A DNA stretch of 64,000 nucleotides. Source: Oryzisolibacter sp. LB2S (lineage in GTDB: Bacteria; Pseudomonadota; Gammaproteobacteria; Burkholderiales; Burkholderiaceae_C). The stretch spans positions 2,322,494 to 2,386,493 of the forward strand of contig NZ_CP160388.1 in assembly GCF_040732315.1 (NCBI RefSeq), written 5' to 3'. Position 1 is the first letter of the stretch, and each line of letters begins with the position of its first letter. The notes beneath the pieces were generated by a model, which was not told the origin of the DNA, made no database searches, and worked only from the letters and a program-made list of their open reading frames with translations. This document shows positions 19,453 to 27,977 of the stretch, piece by piece. A program made the translations under genes and the position numbers.

Positions 19453-19537
19453 GTCATCCCCGCGCAAGCGGGGATCCAGCTGGCATGCAGGCGGCCAAGG
19501 CGTTGCCGCCATGGATCCCCGCTTGCGCGGGGATGAC
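19453..19537. repeat. GTCATCCCCGC inverted element (family B), copy 2
   Basis: GTCATCCCCGCGCAAGCGGGG at the left and CCCCGCTTGCGCGGGGATGAC at the right, 85 bp overall, in the gap between gcl and hyi. The two arms are near-perfect inverted copies and each arm also holds its own small hairpin. Confidence 0.82.
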
Positions 19538-19574
19538 GACGGGTTGCGCGTCAACAGCAACCAATCCAACGCCA

Positions 19575-21365
19575 TCAATCGAGCATGGCCAGCGCGCTCG
19601 GTGCGTCGGCCTTGCTGTGGGCCAGTTCCTCGAACTCGATCACATTGTCGATCTCGGTGCCCATGGAAATATTGGTCACGCGCTCGAGGATGCATTCGAT
19701 GACCACCGGCGTGCGGTGCTCGGCCATCCAGGCCTGGGCCTGGCGCATGGCCGGTGCGAAGTCCTCGGGGCGGTGTACGCGTATCGCCTTGCAGCCCAGG
19801 CCCTCGACGACCTTGACATGGTCCACGCCGTAGCCGCGCGCGGCCTCGTCCTCGGCCATGTTGATATTGTCGAAGGCCAGCTGCACGCAGTAGTCGATGG
19901 AGAACGCGCGCTGCGCCTGGCGGATCAGGCCCAGATAGCTGTTGTTGACCAGCACGTGGATGTAGGGCAGCCTGAACTGCGCGCCCACGGCCAGCTCCTC
20001 GAGCATGAACTGAAAGTCATAGTCGCCCGACAGCGCGACGATGGGGCGCTTGGGGTCTGCCACGCGCACGCCCAGGGCCGCGGGCACCGTCCAGCCCAGC
20101 GGGCCGGCCTGGCCGCAGTTGATCCAGTGGCGCGGCTTGTAGACATGCAGAAACTGCGCGCCCGCGATCTGCGACAGGCCTATGGTGGAGACAAAACAGG
20201 TGTCGCGGTCCAGGTTGCGGTTCATGCACTGGTAGACGCGCTGCGGCTTCATGGGCACGTTGTCATAGTGGGTCTTGCGCAGCTGTTCGACGCTGTTCTT
20301 GCGCCCCTGGCATTCGGCCACCCAGGCCGCGCGGTCCTTGAGCAAGCCCGCAGCCTTCCATTCACGCGCCACCTCGACGAACAGCGCCAGCGCGGCGCCC
20401 GCGTCCGAGACGATGCCCAGATCGGGCGCGAAGACGCGGCCTATCTGCGTGGGCTCGATGTCCACATGCACGAACTTGCGGCCCTTGGTATAGACCTCGA
20501 CCGAGCCCGTATGGCGATTGGCCCAGCGGTTGCCAATGCCGAACACGAAGTCGGACGCGAGCATGTTGGCGTTGCCGTAGCGGTGGCTGGTCTGCAGGCC
20601 GCACATGCCGACCATCAGCGGGTGGTCGTCGGGAATGCTGCCCCAGCCCATGAGCGTGGGTATCACGGGCACGTTCACGAGCTCCGCAAACTCGACCAGC
20701 AGCGCCGCGGCATCGGCATTGATGATGCCGCCGCCCGCGACGATCAGCGGACGCTCGGCCTCGTTGAGCATGTGCATGGCCTTCTCGGCCTGGGCGCGCG
20801 TGGCCGCTGGCTTGTACACGGGCAGCGGCTCGTAGGTGGCGATGTCGAACTCGATCTCGGCCAGCTGCACGTCGATGGGCAGGTCGATCAGCACCGGGCC
20901 GGGGCGGCCCGAGCGCATCAGGTGAAAGGCCTGCTGGAAGGCGCGCGGCACCTGGGCCGGCTCGAGCACCGTGGTGGCCCACTTGGTCACGCTCCTGGCA
21001 ATCGTTGCAATGTCCACGGCCTGAAAGTCCTCCTTGTGCAGGCGCGCACGCGGGGCCTGGCCGGTGATGCACAGAATCGGGATGGAGTCGGCGCTGGCCG
21101 AATACAGGCCGGTGATCATGTCGGTGCCGGCCGGGCCGCTCGTGCCTATGCACACGCCGATGTTGCCGGCCACGGCGCGCGTGTAGCCCTCGGCCATGTG
21201 GCTTGCGCCCTCGACATGGCGCGCCAGGATATGGGCGATGCCGCCGTGCTCCTTCATCGCCGCGTACAGCGGATTGATGGCGGCGCCGGGCACGCCGAAG
21301 GCGACGCTCACGCCCTCCTTTTCCAGCACGCGGACCGCGGCCTCGATCGCTTTCATTCTTGCCAT
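19575..21365 (-). CDS. gcl: Glyoxylate carboligase (tartronate-semialdehyde synthase)
   Basis: Gcl condenses two glyoxylate molecules to tartronate semialdehyde and CO2, using ThDP and FAD. The 596-residue protein has the family start [19 protein letters not shown], and the segment [15 protein letters not shown], where Val replaces the catalytic Glu of most ThDP enzymes, a known hallmark of Gcl. The ThDP-Mg motif is seen as [43 protein letters not shown] precedes the ATG at 21365. It is divergent from a LysR-family gene, the likely regulator of gcl-hyi-glxR. Confidence 0.97.
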   Translation of the reverse strand: MARMKAIEAAVRVLEKEGVSVAFGVPGAAINPLYAAMKEHGGIAHILARHVEGASHMAEGYTRAVAGNIGVCIGTSGPAGTDMITGLYSASADSIPILCITGQAPRARLHKEDFQAVDIATIARSVTKWATTVLEPAQVPRAFQQAFHLMRSGRPGPVLIDLPIDVQLAEIEFDIATYEPLPVYKPAATRAQAEKAMHMLNEAERPLIVAGGGIINADAAALLVEFAELVNVPVIPTLMGWGSIPDDHPLMVGMCGLQTSHRYGNANMLASDFVFGIGNRWANRHTGSVEVYTKGRKFVHVDIEPTQIGRVFAPDLGIVSDAGAALALFVEVAREWKAAGLLKDRAAWVAECQGRKNSVEQLRKTHYDNVPMKPQRVYQCMNRNLDRDTCFVSTIGLSQIAGAQFLHVYKPRHWINCGQAGPLGWTVPAALGVRVADPKRPIVALSGDYDFQFMLEELAVGAQFRLPYIHVLVNNSYLGLIRQAQRAFSIDYCVQLAFDNINMAEDEAARGYGVDHVKVVEGLGCKAIRVHRPEDFAPAMRQAQAWMAEHRTPVVIECILERVTNISMGTEIDNVIEFEELAHSKADAPSALAMLD

Positions 21366-21485
21366 GGTTTGTCTCCTTGAAGTGGAGACAACTGTAGAAA
21401 ACTGTCCGCAGCAGCGGAAGGCGGGCGCGGACCATAAAATTTATTCCCCACAGGAATGAACAACGAATGGACAAGGAGACCGGCC

Positions 21486-22403
21486 ATGGACAGGCTCGAT
21501 GCCATGCAGATGTTTGTGCGCGTGGTGGAGACCGGCAGCTTCACACGCGTGGCGCAGGAGTTCGCCACCACCCAGCCCACGGTGACCAAGCAGATCGCGG
21601 CCATGGAGGCGCGCCTGAAGGTGCGCCTCTTGAACCGCAACACGCGCGGCGTGAGCCTGACCGAGCCCGGCACGCTGTACTACGAGAAGTGCAAGGCCAT
21701 CGTGAACGACGTGGCCGAGGCCGAGAGCGTGGTGCAGGTGCGCCAGCATCAGGTGCACGGCCAGCTGCGCATAGGCAGCTCGGTGGCCTTCGGGCGGCGC
21801 GTGGTGATTCCGCTGGCGCTCGAGTTCATGCAGCACAACCCGCAGGTCGAGGTGGATCTGAGCTTCGAGGATCGCTACACCGACCTCGTGGCCAATGGCA
21901 TCGACGTGGCGCTGCGCCTGGGTAAGCTGGCCGACTCGTCGCTGGGCGCGCGCACCCTGGGCGTGAACCCCTGGGTGCTCGTGGCCTCGCCGCAGTACCT
22001 GAAGAAGCACGGCACGCCGCGCCGCCCCTCGGACCTGAAGGACCACGCCACGCTGATCTACAGCAGCGTGCAGGGCAACGATGTCTGGCGCCTGCGGGGC
22101 GCCAGCGGCGAGGCCGTGTCCGTGCCCGTGACGGGGCGGCTGCGCTCGAACAATCTCTCGGCCCTGCTGGCCGCGGCGCGCGCACACATGGGCATTGCCG
22201 CCCTGCCCTGCTATGTGGCGCACGAGTCGATCCGGGCCGGGCGTGTGGTGGAGTTGCTCAAGACCTGCCGCCTGCCCGAGCAGGAGATCCACGCCGTCTA
22301 CCCCTCACCGCGCCTGGTGCCGCAGAAGGTCCAGGCATTCATCGCATTCCTGCAGGGGCGCTTTGACAAGGACTGGTGGGAGAGCCTGCCCAGGGGCGGA
22401 TAG
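21486..22403 (+). CDS. LysR-family transcriptional regulator
   Basis: The 305-residue protein has the N-terminal winged helix of LysR regulators (MQMFVRVVETGSFTRVAQEF, then TTQPTVTKQIAAMEARLKVRLL) followed by the periplasmic-binding-like effector domain with GQLRIGSSVAFG and VDVALRLGKL. AAGGAG lies 7 bp before the ATG at 21486; the frame opens ten codons earlier. It is transcribed away from gcl, with a 120-bp gap holding an AT-rich segment ATAAAATTTAT. Control of gcl-hyi-glxR by a glyoxylate-pathway metabolite is a reasonable inference. Confidence 0.9.
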   Translation: MDRLDAMQMFVRVVETGSFTRVAQEFATTQPTVTKQIAAMEARLKVRLLNRNTRGVSLTEPGTLYYEKCKAIVNDVAEAESVVQVRQHQVHGQLRIGSSVAFGRRVVIPLALEFMQHNPQVEVDLSFEDRYTDLVANGIDVALRLGKLADSSLGARTLGVNPWVLVASPQYLKKHGTPRRPSDLKDHATLIYSSVQGNDVWRLRGASGEAVSVPVTGRLRSNNLSALLAAARAHMGIAALPCYVAHESIRAGRVVELLKTCRLPEQEIHAVYPSPRLVPQKVQAFIAFLQGRFDKDWWESLPRGG

Positions 22404-22497
22404 ACGGCTCGCGAAGACTCGCCCAGCCATTGCCGTTGCGCCCGCGCGCAGTGCCCGCGTCAGCCACGGTCGCACAGCGCAGTCATCCCAGCGAGGC

Positions 22498-22597
22498 CTG
22501 CCGCCATTCCCGTGCAGCCACCGTCATCCCCGTGTAGCCACCGTCATCCCCGTATAGCCACCGTCATCCCCGTATAGCCACCGTCATCCCCGCGCAA
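22498..22597. repeat. 20-bp tandem repeat array
   Basis: Five units of 20 bp follow each other, the central ones reading CCACCGTCATCCCCGTATAG or with GTGTAG; the first is degenerate and the last merges into the left arm of a family B element. It fills the 404-bp gap between the LysR gene and the DUF485 gene. Confidence 0.85.
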
Positions 22598-22663
22598 GCG
22601 GGGATCCATGCGTGACCCATGCGGCTGGATGTGCCGATGGATCCCCGCCTGCGCGGGGATGAC
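22583..22663. repeat. GTCATCCCCGC inverted element (family B), copy 3
   Basis: GTCATCCCCGCGCAAGCGGGG and, inverted, CCCCGCCTGCGCGGGGATGAC enclose about 39 bp. It directly continues the 20-bp tandem array, whose units resemble its left arm. Confidence 0.82.
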
Positions 22664-22807
22664 GGGCCTGCGAAGTCACGCGCAAAAGAATTGCCGCCGA
22701 TGCCACGCTGTAAGTCTTGCTACAGGCTCGCTTCCTAGAATCCGCCCGCCAAATGCTGCACTGCACAATTTCGTGCGCGGCGGGCCATAACGATGGAGAG
22801 AGCCTCA

Positions 22808-23128
22808 ATGTCCAACCCCCTGTACGAACACATCAAGCGCGACCCGCGCTACGCCGCGCTGGTGCGCGACCGCAGCCGCTACGCGGCCACACTGGCGCTG
22901 CTGGTCATCGCCGCCTTCTTTGGCTTTGTGCTGCTCGTGGCCTTCATGCCGCAGGTGATCGCCACGCGCCTGTTCGAGGGCAGCAACCTCACGCTGGGCA
23001 TTGCCCTGGGGTTCTCGCAGTTCGTGTTCTTCTGTCTGCTCACCTGGTTCTACGTGCGCCGCGCCAACACCGACTTTGACGCGCGCAACGCCCAGATCGT
23101 CGCCGACGCCCTCAAGAAAGCCGCATGA
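22808..23128 (+). CDS. DUF485 inner-membrane protein (YjcH-like)
   Basis: The 106-residue protein has two membrane helices ([20 protein letters not shown] and [20 protein letters not shown]) and the start [19 protein letters not shown], typical of DUF485 proteins encoded next to acetate-type sodium-solute symporters. GGAGAGAG lies before the ATG at 22808. Its stop overlaps the start of the symporter gene as ATGATG, so the two are translated together. The exact role is unknown; a subunit-like or stabilising function for the symporter is inferred from the constant pairing. Confidence 0.87.
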   Translation: MSNPLYEHIKRDPRYAALVRDRSRYAATLALLVIAAFFGFVLLVAFMPQVIATRLFEGSNLTLGIALGFSQFVFFCLLTWFYVRRANTDFDARNAQIVADALKKAA

Positions 23129-24807
23129 TGCAACGCCACCTCACCCTTGCAGGCCGCGCTCTGGCGGCCCTGTCCCTGCTGCTGCCCGCGCTGGCCGCAG
23201 CCGCGCCCGACCTGGGCGCCACGCAGAAACAACCGCTGAACTGGCACGCCATCGGCATGTTCTTCGTCTTCGTGCTGATGACGCTGGGCATCACCTACTG
23301 GGCCGCCGGGCGCTCCAAGTCGGCGTCCGACTTCTACACGGCGGGCGGCGGCATCACCGGCAAGCAGAACGGCCTGGCGATCGCCGGTGACTTCATGTCG
23401 GCGGCCACGCTGCTGGGTCTGACGGCCATGATCTATGGCGACGGTGTCGATGGCTACATCTACATGGTGGCCTTCTTCGTCGGCTGGCCCATCATCCTGT
23501 TCCTCATGGCCGAGCGGCTGCGCAACCTGGGCAAGTTCACGTTTGCCGACATCACGGCCTACCGCCTGAGCCAGGGCCCGGTGCGCACCATGGCGGCCGT
23601 GAGCTCGCTCACCGTGGTGTGCTTCTACCTGGTGGCGCAGATGGTCGGCGCGGGCCAGCTCATCAAGCTGCTGTTCGGCCTGGACTACAACGTGGCCCTG
23701 GTCGTGGTCGGCGTGCTGATGATGGTCTACGTGATCTTCGGCGGCATGGTCGCCACCACCTGGGTGCAGATCATCAAGGCCTGCATGCTGCTCGCGGGCG
23801 GCACGGCCATCATGCTGCTGGCGTTCTCGCAGTTCGGCTTCAGCTTTGAAACCCTGACGACCAAGGCCATGGAGGTGCACAAGCTGGGCGCCAACATGCT
23901 CTCGCCCGGCAAGCTGCTGGCCGACCCGGTCACGGCCATCTCCATGGGCCTGGGCCTGATGTTCGGCATCGCCGGGCTGCCCCACATCCTGATGCGCTTC
24001 TTCACCGTGACCAACGCGCAGGAGGCACGCAAGTCGGTGTTCTACGCCTCGGGCATCATCGCCTTCTTCTTCAACGTGATCGCCATCATGGGCCTGAGCG
24101 CCATCGTGCTGGTGGGCACCAACCCCGAGTTCTTCGAGGGCGGCCAGGTGGGCGGCAAGCTCATCGGCGGCGGCAACATGGTGGCGCTGCACCTGGCCAA
24201 GGCCGCGGGCGGCAACCTGCTGCTGGGCTTCCTCTCGGCCGTGGCCTTTGCCACCATCCTGGCCGTGGTCGCGGGCCTGGCGCTGGCCGGGGCCTCGGCC
24301 ATCTCGCACGACCTGTATGCGCGCGTGATCATGAAGGGCAAGGCCAGCGAGGCCAAGGAGATCCGCGTGTCAAAAATAGCCACCCTGTGCCTGGGCGTGG
24401 TGGCCGTGCTGCTGGGCATGGCGTTCGAGAAGATGAACGTGGCCTTCATGGTGGCCCTGGCATTTGGCGTGGCCTCCTGCGCCAACTTCCCGGTGCTGCT
24501 CATGTCCATGTACTGGAAGGGCCTGACCACACGCGGCGCGCTCGCCGGCGGCTACACGGGCCTGATCAGCTCGGTGCTGTTCGTGCTGTTCTCCAAGTCG
24601 GTGTGGGTCGATGTGCTGGGCAATGCCGCCCCGCTCTTCCCCTACACGCAGCCCGCGCTGTTCGCCATGCCGCTGGCCTTCCTCGCGATCTACGTGTTCT
24701 CCAAGCTCGACAGCAGCGCCCAGGCCCAGCAGGAGCGCCTGGCGTTTGACGACCAGTACGTGCGCGCCCAGACCGGCGTGGGCGCCGCCAGCGCGGCCGC
24801 GCACTGA
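23125..24807 (+). CDS. actP: ActP-type cation/solute symporter (SSS family)
   Basis: The 560-residue protein belongs to the sodium:solute symporters close to the acetate permease ActP. It has a cleavable signal ([15 protein letters not shown]) and about 13 helices, with [28 protein letters not shown] and the [12 protein letters not shown] motif of the family. It overlaps the DUF485 gene by 4 bp. The best-known substrate is acetate; glycolate or glyoxylate uptake is possible given the flanking gcl and glycerate kinase genes, but the sequence alone cannot decide. Confidence 0.88.
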   Translation: MMQRHLTLAGRALAALSLLLPALAAAAPDLGATQKQPLNWHAIGMFFVFVLMTLGITYWAAGRSKSASDFYTAGGGITGKQNGLAIAGDFMSAATLLGLTAMIYGDGVDGYIYMVAFFVGWPIILFLMAERLRNLGKFTFADITAYRLSQGPVRTMAAVSSLTVVCFYLVAQMVGAGQLIKLLFGLDYNVALVVVGVLMMVYVIFGGMVATTWVQIIKACMLLAGGTAIMLLAFSQFGFSFETLTTKAMEVHKLGANMLSPGKLLADPVTAISMGLGLMFGIAGLPHILMRFFTVTNAQEARKSVFYASGIIAFFFNVIAIMGLSAIVLVGTNPEFFEGGQVGGKLIGGGNMVALHLAKAAGGNLLLGFLSAVAFATILAVVAGLALAGASAISHDLYARVIMKGKASEAKEIRVSKIATLCLGVVAVLLGMAFEKMNVAFMVALAFGVASCANFPVLLMSMYWKGLTTRGALAGGYTGLISSVLFVLFSKSVWVDVLGNAAPLFPYTQPALFAMPLAFLAIYVFSKLDSSAQAQQERLAFDDQYVRAQTGVGAASAAAH

Positions 24808-24846
24808 GCGTGCCAGCCCCCGGCGGCGCGGACCAGCGCCCCGGGG

Positions 24847-26169
24847 CTACAGAATCAACAGCGCGCGAAAGTCGTTGACATTGGTGTTCGTCGGCCCGGT
24901 GAACACCAGATCGCCCAGCGGCTCGAAGAAGCCATAGGCATCGTTGCGGTCCAGATGGTCTGCGATGCGCAGCCCCCGGGCCGCGGCGCGCGCCAGCGTG
25001 TCGGGCGCGACGCGCGCGCCGGCGTTGTCCTCCACGCCGTCTATGCCGTCGGTGTCGGCCGCCAGCGCCCACACCCCCTGCTGGCCCTGCAGCGCCTGGG
25101 CCAGGCCCATGCAGAACTCACCCGCGCGCCCGCCGCGCCCCTTGGGCGCACCAGGCTGGCGTGGACGAATGCTTACCGTGGTCTCGCCGCCCGAGAGGAT
25201 CACGCAGGGGCGCGCAAAGGGCTGGCCGCGCCGGGCCACGGCGCGCGCGAGCGCCGCATGCACCTTGCCCACCTCGCGCGATTCGCCCTCGATCTCGTCG
25301 GACAGCACATGGGCCGCGACGCCGGCCGCACGCGCCGCCTCGGCCGCGGCCTCGAGCGACTGCTGGGGCGTGGCGATCAAGTGCACCTCATGGCCGGCAA
25401 GGCGCGCGTCGCCCGGCTTGGGCGTCTCCAGCGTCCCGGCCTCGAGCGCGGCGCGCACGGCCGCAGGCACAGCGATCCGGTAGCGGTCCAGAATGGCCAG
25501 CGCATCGGCGCAGCTGCTCGCATCGGGCACCGTGGGGCCGCTCGCGATGACGGAGGGGTCGTCGCCCGGCACGTCGCTGATGGTCAGCGTGACCACGCGG
25601 GCCGGATGACAGGCCGCGGCCAGGCGTCCGCCCTTGATGCGCGAGAGATGCTTGCGCACGCAGTTCATCTCGCCAATCGCCGCACCGCTTTCCAGCAACG
25701 CCTGGTTGATGCGCTGCTTCTCGGCCAGGTCCAGGCCCTCTGCCGGCAAGGTCAGCAGCGCCGAGCCACCGCCCGAGATCAGACACAGCACGAGGTCGTC
25801 CTCGGTCAGCCCCTGGGTCAGCGCCAGCATGCGCTCGGCCGCCGCCAGGCCCGCGGCGTCGGGCACGGGGTGGGCCGCCTCGACAAGCTCTATGCGCTGC
25901 GCCAGGCCTTCAGGGCGCGGCGGAATATGGTGGTAGCGCGTGACCACCAGGCCCGACAGCGGCGCGTCCTGCGGCCACAGTGCCTCGAGTGCCTGGGCCA
26001 TGGAGCCGCCCGCCTTGCCCGCACCCAGCACCAGGGTGCGGCCCTTCGGAACCGGCGGCAGATGCCGCGCCATGCTGTGCAGCGGCTGGGCGCGCTGCAC
26101 GGCAATGCGAAAGAGCTCCAGCAAAAAGGCCTGCGGGTCTGCGCCGGGCGGCGTTGGGGTCGCGGTCAT
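24847..26169 (-). CDS. ttuD: Glycerate 2-kinase, MOFRL/TtuD type
   Basis: The enzyme phosphorylates D-glycerate to 2-phosphoglycerate and so delivers the carbon of the glyoxylate branch to central metabolism. The 440-residue protein has the two domains of this class: GAGKAGGSMAQALE and LISGGGSALLTLP in the first, CVRKHLSRIKGGRLA between them, and VILSGGETTV, GRAGEFCMGLAQALQ and ADTDGIDG in the MOFRL domain. AGGAGACACC precedes the ATG at 26169. Older annotations call this family hydroxypyruvate reductase, but kinase activity is the better supported role. It converges with actP. Confidence 0.88.
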   Translation of the reverse strand: MTATPTPPGADPQAFLLELFRIAVQRAQPLHSMARHLPPVPKGRTLVLGAGKAGGSMAQALEALWPQDAPLSGLVVTRYHHIPPRPEGLAQRIELVEAAHPVPDAAGLAAAERMLALTQGLTEDDLVLCLISGGGSALLTLPAEGLDLAEKQRINQALLESGAAIGEMNCVRKHLSRIKGGRLAAACHPARVVTLTISDVPGDDPSVIASGPTVPDASSCADALAILDRYRIAVPAAVRAALEAGTLETPKPGDARLAGHEVHLIATPQQSLEAAAEAARAAGVAAHVLSDEIEGESREVGKVHAALARAVARRGQPFARPCVILSGGETTVSIRPRQPGAPKGRGGRAGEFCMGLAQALQGQQGVWALAADTDGIDGVEDNAGARVAPDTLARAAARGLRIADHLDRNDAYGFFEPLGDLVFTGPTNTNVNDFRALLIL

Positions 26170-26238
26170 GGTGTCTCCTGAAGGGCGGGACTCTGGCATG
26201 ACACGCCAGCCCCTACACCCATTGTCGGTTTACAAAAA

Positions 26239-26248
26239 TTGTATACAA
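26239..26248. promoter_or_regulatory. TTGTATACAA palindrome, likely operator of the GntR gene
   Basis: A perfect palindrome within ACAAAAATTGTATACAACAA lies between divergent ttuD and gntR, 30 bp before the regulator start and 70 bp from ttuD. FCD-type GntR regulators commonly bind short palindromes of the form TNGT-N-ACNA. Related 10-mers occur upstream of puuD and between uraH and ggt. Confidence 0.6.
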
Positions 26249-26277
26249 CAATTGTGTCCCAGGGCTATGATGACGGC

Positions 26278-26955
26278 ATGGAACCCTCCACCACCGATGT
26301 CATCGTCGAGAGCCTGACGCGCGCCATCGTCGAGCACCGCCTGCTGCCCGGCACCAAGCTGGCCGAGCAAAAGCTCGCGGACCACTTTGGCGTGTCGCGC
26401 ACGCTGGTGCGCCAGGCCCTGTTTCAGCTCTCGCAGAACCGGCTCATCCGCCTGGAGCCGGCGCGCGGCGCCTTCGTGGCCACGCCCTCGGCCGAGGAGG
26501 CGCGCCAGGTGTTTGCCGTGCGCCGCATGCTCGAGACCGAGATGGTGCGCGCCTTCATGGCGCAGAAGACCCCGGCCATGCTGCGCGCGCTCAAGCAGCA
26601 CATCGCCGCCGAGCACAAGGCCATGGAGCGCGAGGACGTGGGCCAGCGCACCGAGCTGCTCGCGGACTTTCACGTGCGCATCGCCGAGCTCATGGGCAAC
26701 GAGGTGCTGGCCCAGCTGCTCGAGGAACTGCTCTCGCGCTGCGCGCTGATCACGCTGATGTACCAATCGAGCAGCGCGGCCGCGCATTCGCACGAGGAGC
26801 ACGAGGCCATCGTCGCCGCCCTGGCGGGCGACGACGCCGAGGCCGTCGTGCGCCTCATGCAGCAGCACCTGGACAACGTGCAGGCGGGCCTGACCCTGGA
26901 CCGCGAGCCGCCCGCCAACGATCTCTCCATGGCACTTTCCGCCATCGCCCCATGA
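26278..26955 (+). CDS. GntR-family regulator, FCD subgroup
   Basis: The 225-residue protein has an N-terminal winged helix (IVESLTRAIVEHRLLPGTKL, then HFGVSRTLVRQALFQL) and an all-helical FCD effector domain with the metal/ligand positions in DFHVRIAEL and HEEHEAIVAAL. It overlaps puuE by 4 bp, so it is in the same operon as puuE, the UraD-AllC fusion and the M20 gene. The ATG at 26278 is favoured because the palindrome lies upstream; an ATG in frame does not occur earlier except non-standard starts. It is probably the purine-catabolism regulator, responding to a pathway metabolite. Confidence 0.9.
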   Translation: MEPSTTDVIVESLTRAIVEHRLLPGTKLAEQKLADHFGVSRTLVRQALFQLSQNRLIRLEPARGAFVATPSAEEARQVFAVRRMLETEMVRAFMAQKTPAMLRALKQHIAAEHKAMEREDVGQRTELLADFHVRIAELMGNEVLAQLLEELLSRCALITLMYQSSSAAAHSHEEHEAIVAALAGDDAEAVVRLMQQHLDNVQAGLTLDREPPANDLSMALSAIAP

Positions 26956-27911
26956 CCTACGACGCCTCTGCCCCCTACCCCCGCGACCTCATCGGCTACG
27001 GCCGCCACACGCCCCACCCGCAGTGGCCCGGCGGCGCGCGCGTGGCCGTGCAGTTCGTGCTCAACTACGAGGAAGGCGGCGAGAACTGCGTGCTGCACGG
27101 CGATGCGGCGAGCGAGCAGTTCCTGTCCGAGATGTTCAACCCCGCGGCCTACCCCGAGCGCCACATGAGCATGGAGGGCATCTACGAATACGGCTCGCGC
27201 GCCGGCGTCTGGCGCCTGCTGCGCGAGTTTGAAAGGCGCGGCCTGCCGCTCACCGTGTTCGGCGTGGCCACGGCCCTGCAGCGCCACCGCGAGGTGGCCC
27301 AGGCCTTTGACGAACTGGGCCACGAGGTGGCCTGCCACGGCCTCAAGTGGATCCACTACCAGGGCGTGCCCGAGGAGGTCGAGCGTGCCCACATGGCGCA
27401 GTGCATGGAGATCTTCGGCGAGCTCTACGGCGGCCGCGGCGACCATGGCCTGGGCTGGTACACGGGCCGCGACAGTCCCCGCACCCACCGCCTGGTGGCC
27501 GACGACGGCCGCTTTGCCTACGACAGCGACTACTACGGCGACGACCTGCCGTTCTGGATGAAGCTGCAAAGGAGCGACGGCGGCACGCACCACCAGCTCG
27601 TCGTGCCCTATACGCTGGACGTGAACGACATGCGCTTTGCCCTGCCCCAGGGCTATTCGCACGCCGACCCGTTCTTCCAGTACATGAAGGATGCGTTCGA
27701 CACCCTTTATGCCGAGGGCGACCCTGCCGGCGACAACGCGCCCAAGATGATGAGCATAGGCATGCACTGCCGCCTGCTTGGCCGCCCCGGGCGCATCACG
27801 GCGCTGCAGCGCTTTCTGGACCATGTCCAGAGCCACAACAAGGTCTGGATCTGCCGCCGCATCGACATCGCGCGCCACTGGGCCGAGCGCTTTCCGCGTC
27901 CCGCGGAATAA
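26952..27911 (+). CDS. puuE: Allantoinase PuuE, polysaccharide-deacetylase type
   Basis: PuuE hydrolyses allantoin to allantoate in the cytoplasm and is unrelated to the metal-dependent AllB allantoinases. The 319-residue protein opens YPRDLIGYGRHTPHPQWPGGAR, a signature of this subfamily, with VNYEEGGEN-type sequence (LNYEEGGENCVLHGD), HEVACHGLKWIHYQG and DSDYYGDDLPFW. The start overlaps the regulator stop as ATGA. It is followed by a repeat copy and the UraD-AllC fusion gene, which perform the neighbouring pathway steps. Confidence 0.94.
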   Translation: MTYDASAPYPRDLIGYGRHTPHPQWPGGARVAVQFVLNYEEGGENCVLHGDAASEQFLSEMFNPAAYPERHMSMEGIYEYGSRAGVWRLLREFERRGLPLTVFGVATALQRHREVAQAFDELGHEVACHGLKWIHYQGVPEEVERAHMAQCMEIFGELYGGRGDHGLGWYTGRDSPRTHRLVADDGRFAYDSDYYGDDLPFWMKLQRSDGGTHHQLVVPYTLDVNDMRFALPQGYSHADPFFQYMKDAFDTLYAEGDPAGDNAPKMMSIGMHCRLLGRPGRITALQRFLDHVQSHNKVWICRRIDIARHWAERFPRPAE

Positions 27912-27912
27912 G

Positions 27913-27972
27913 AACAAAAAAAGGCCGCAGCGCTTGTCATACAAGCGCGAGCAGCTCACTTTTTGATAGGAG
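27913..27972. repeat. Hairpin repeat family A, copy between puuE and uraD-allC
   Basis: CGCTTGTCATACAAGCG is a perfect 7-bp inverted repeat with a 3-base loop, flanked by AAAAAAAGGCCGCAG and GAGCAGCTCACTTTTTGATAGG. It could attenuate transcription within the operon. Its right end runs into the ribosome binding site of the fusion gene. Confidence 0.7.
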
Positions 27973-27977
27973 ACACC

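Noticed and set aside
22498..22663. CRISPR array
   Set aside because: Units are 20 bp without spacers and merge into a dispersed repeat; no cas genes are present.
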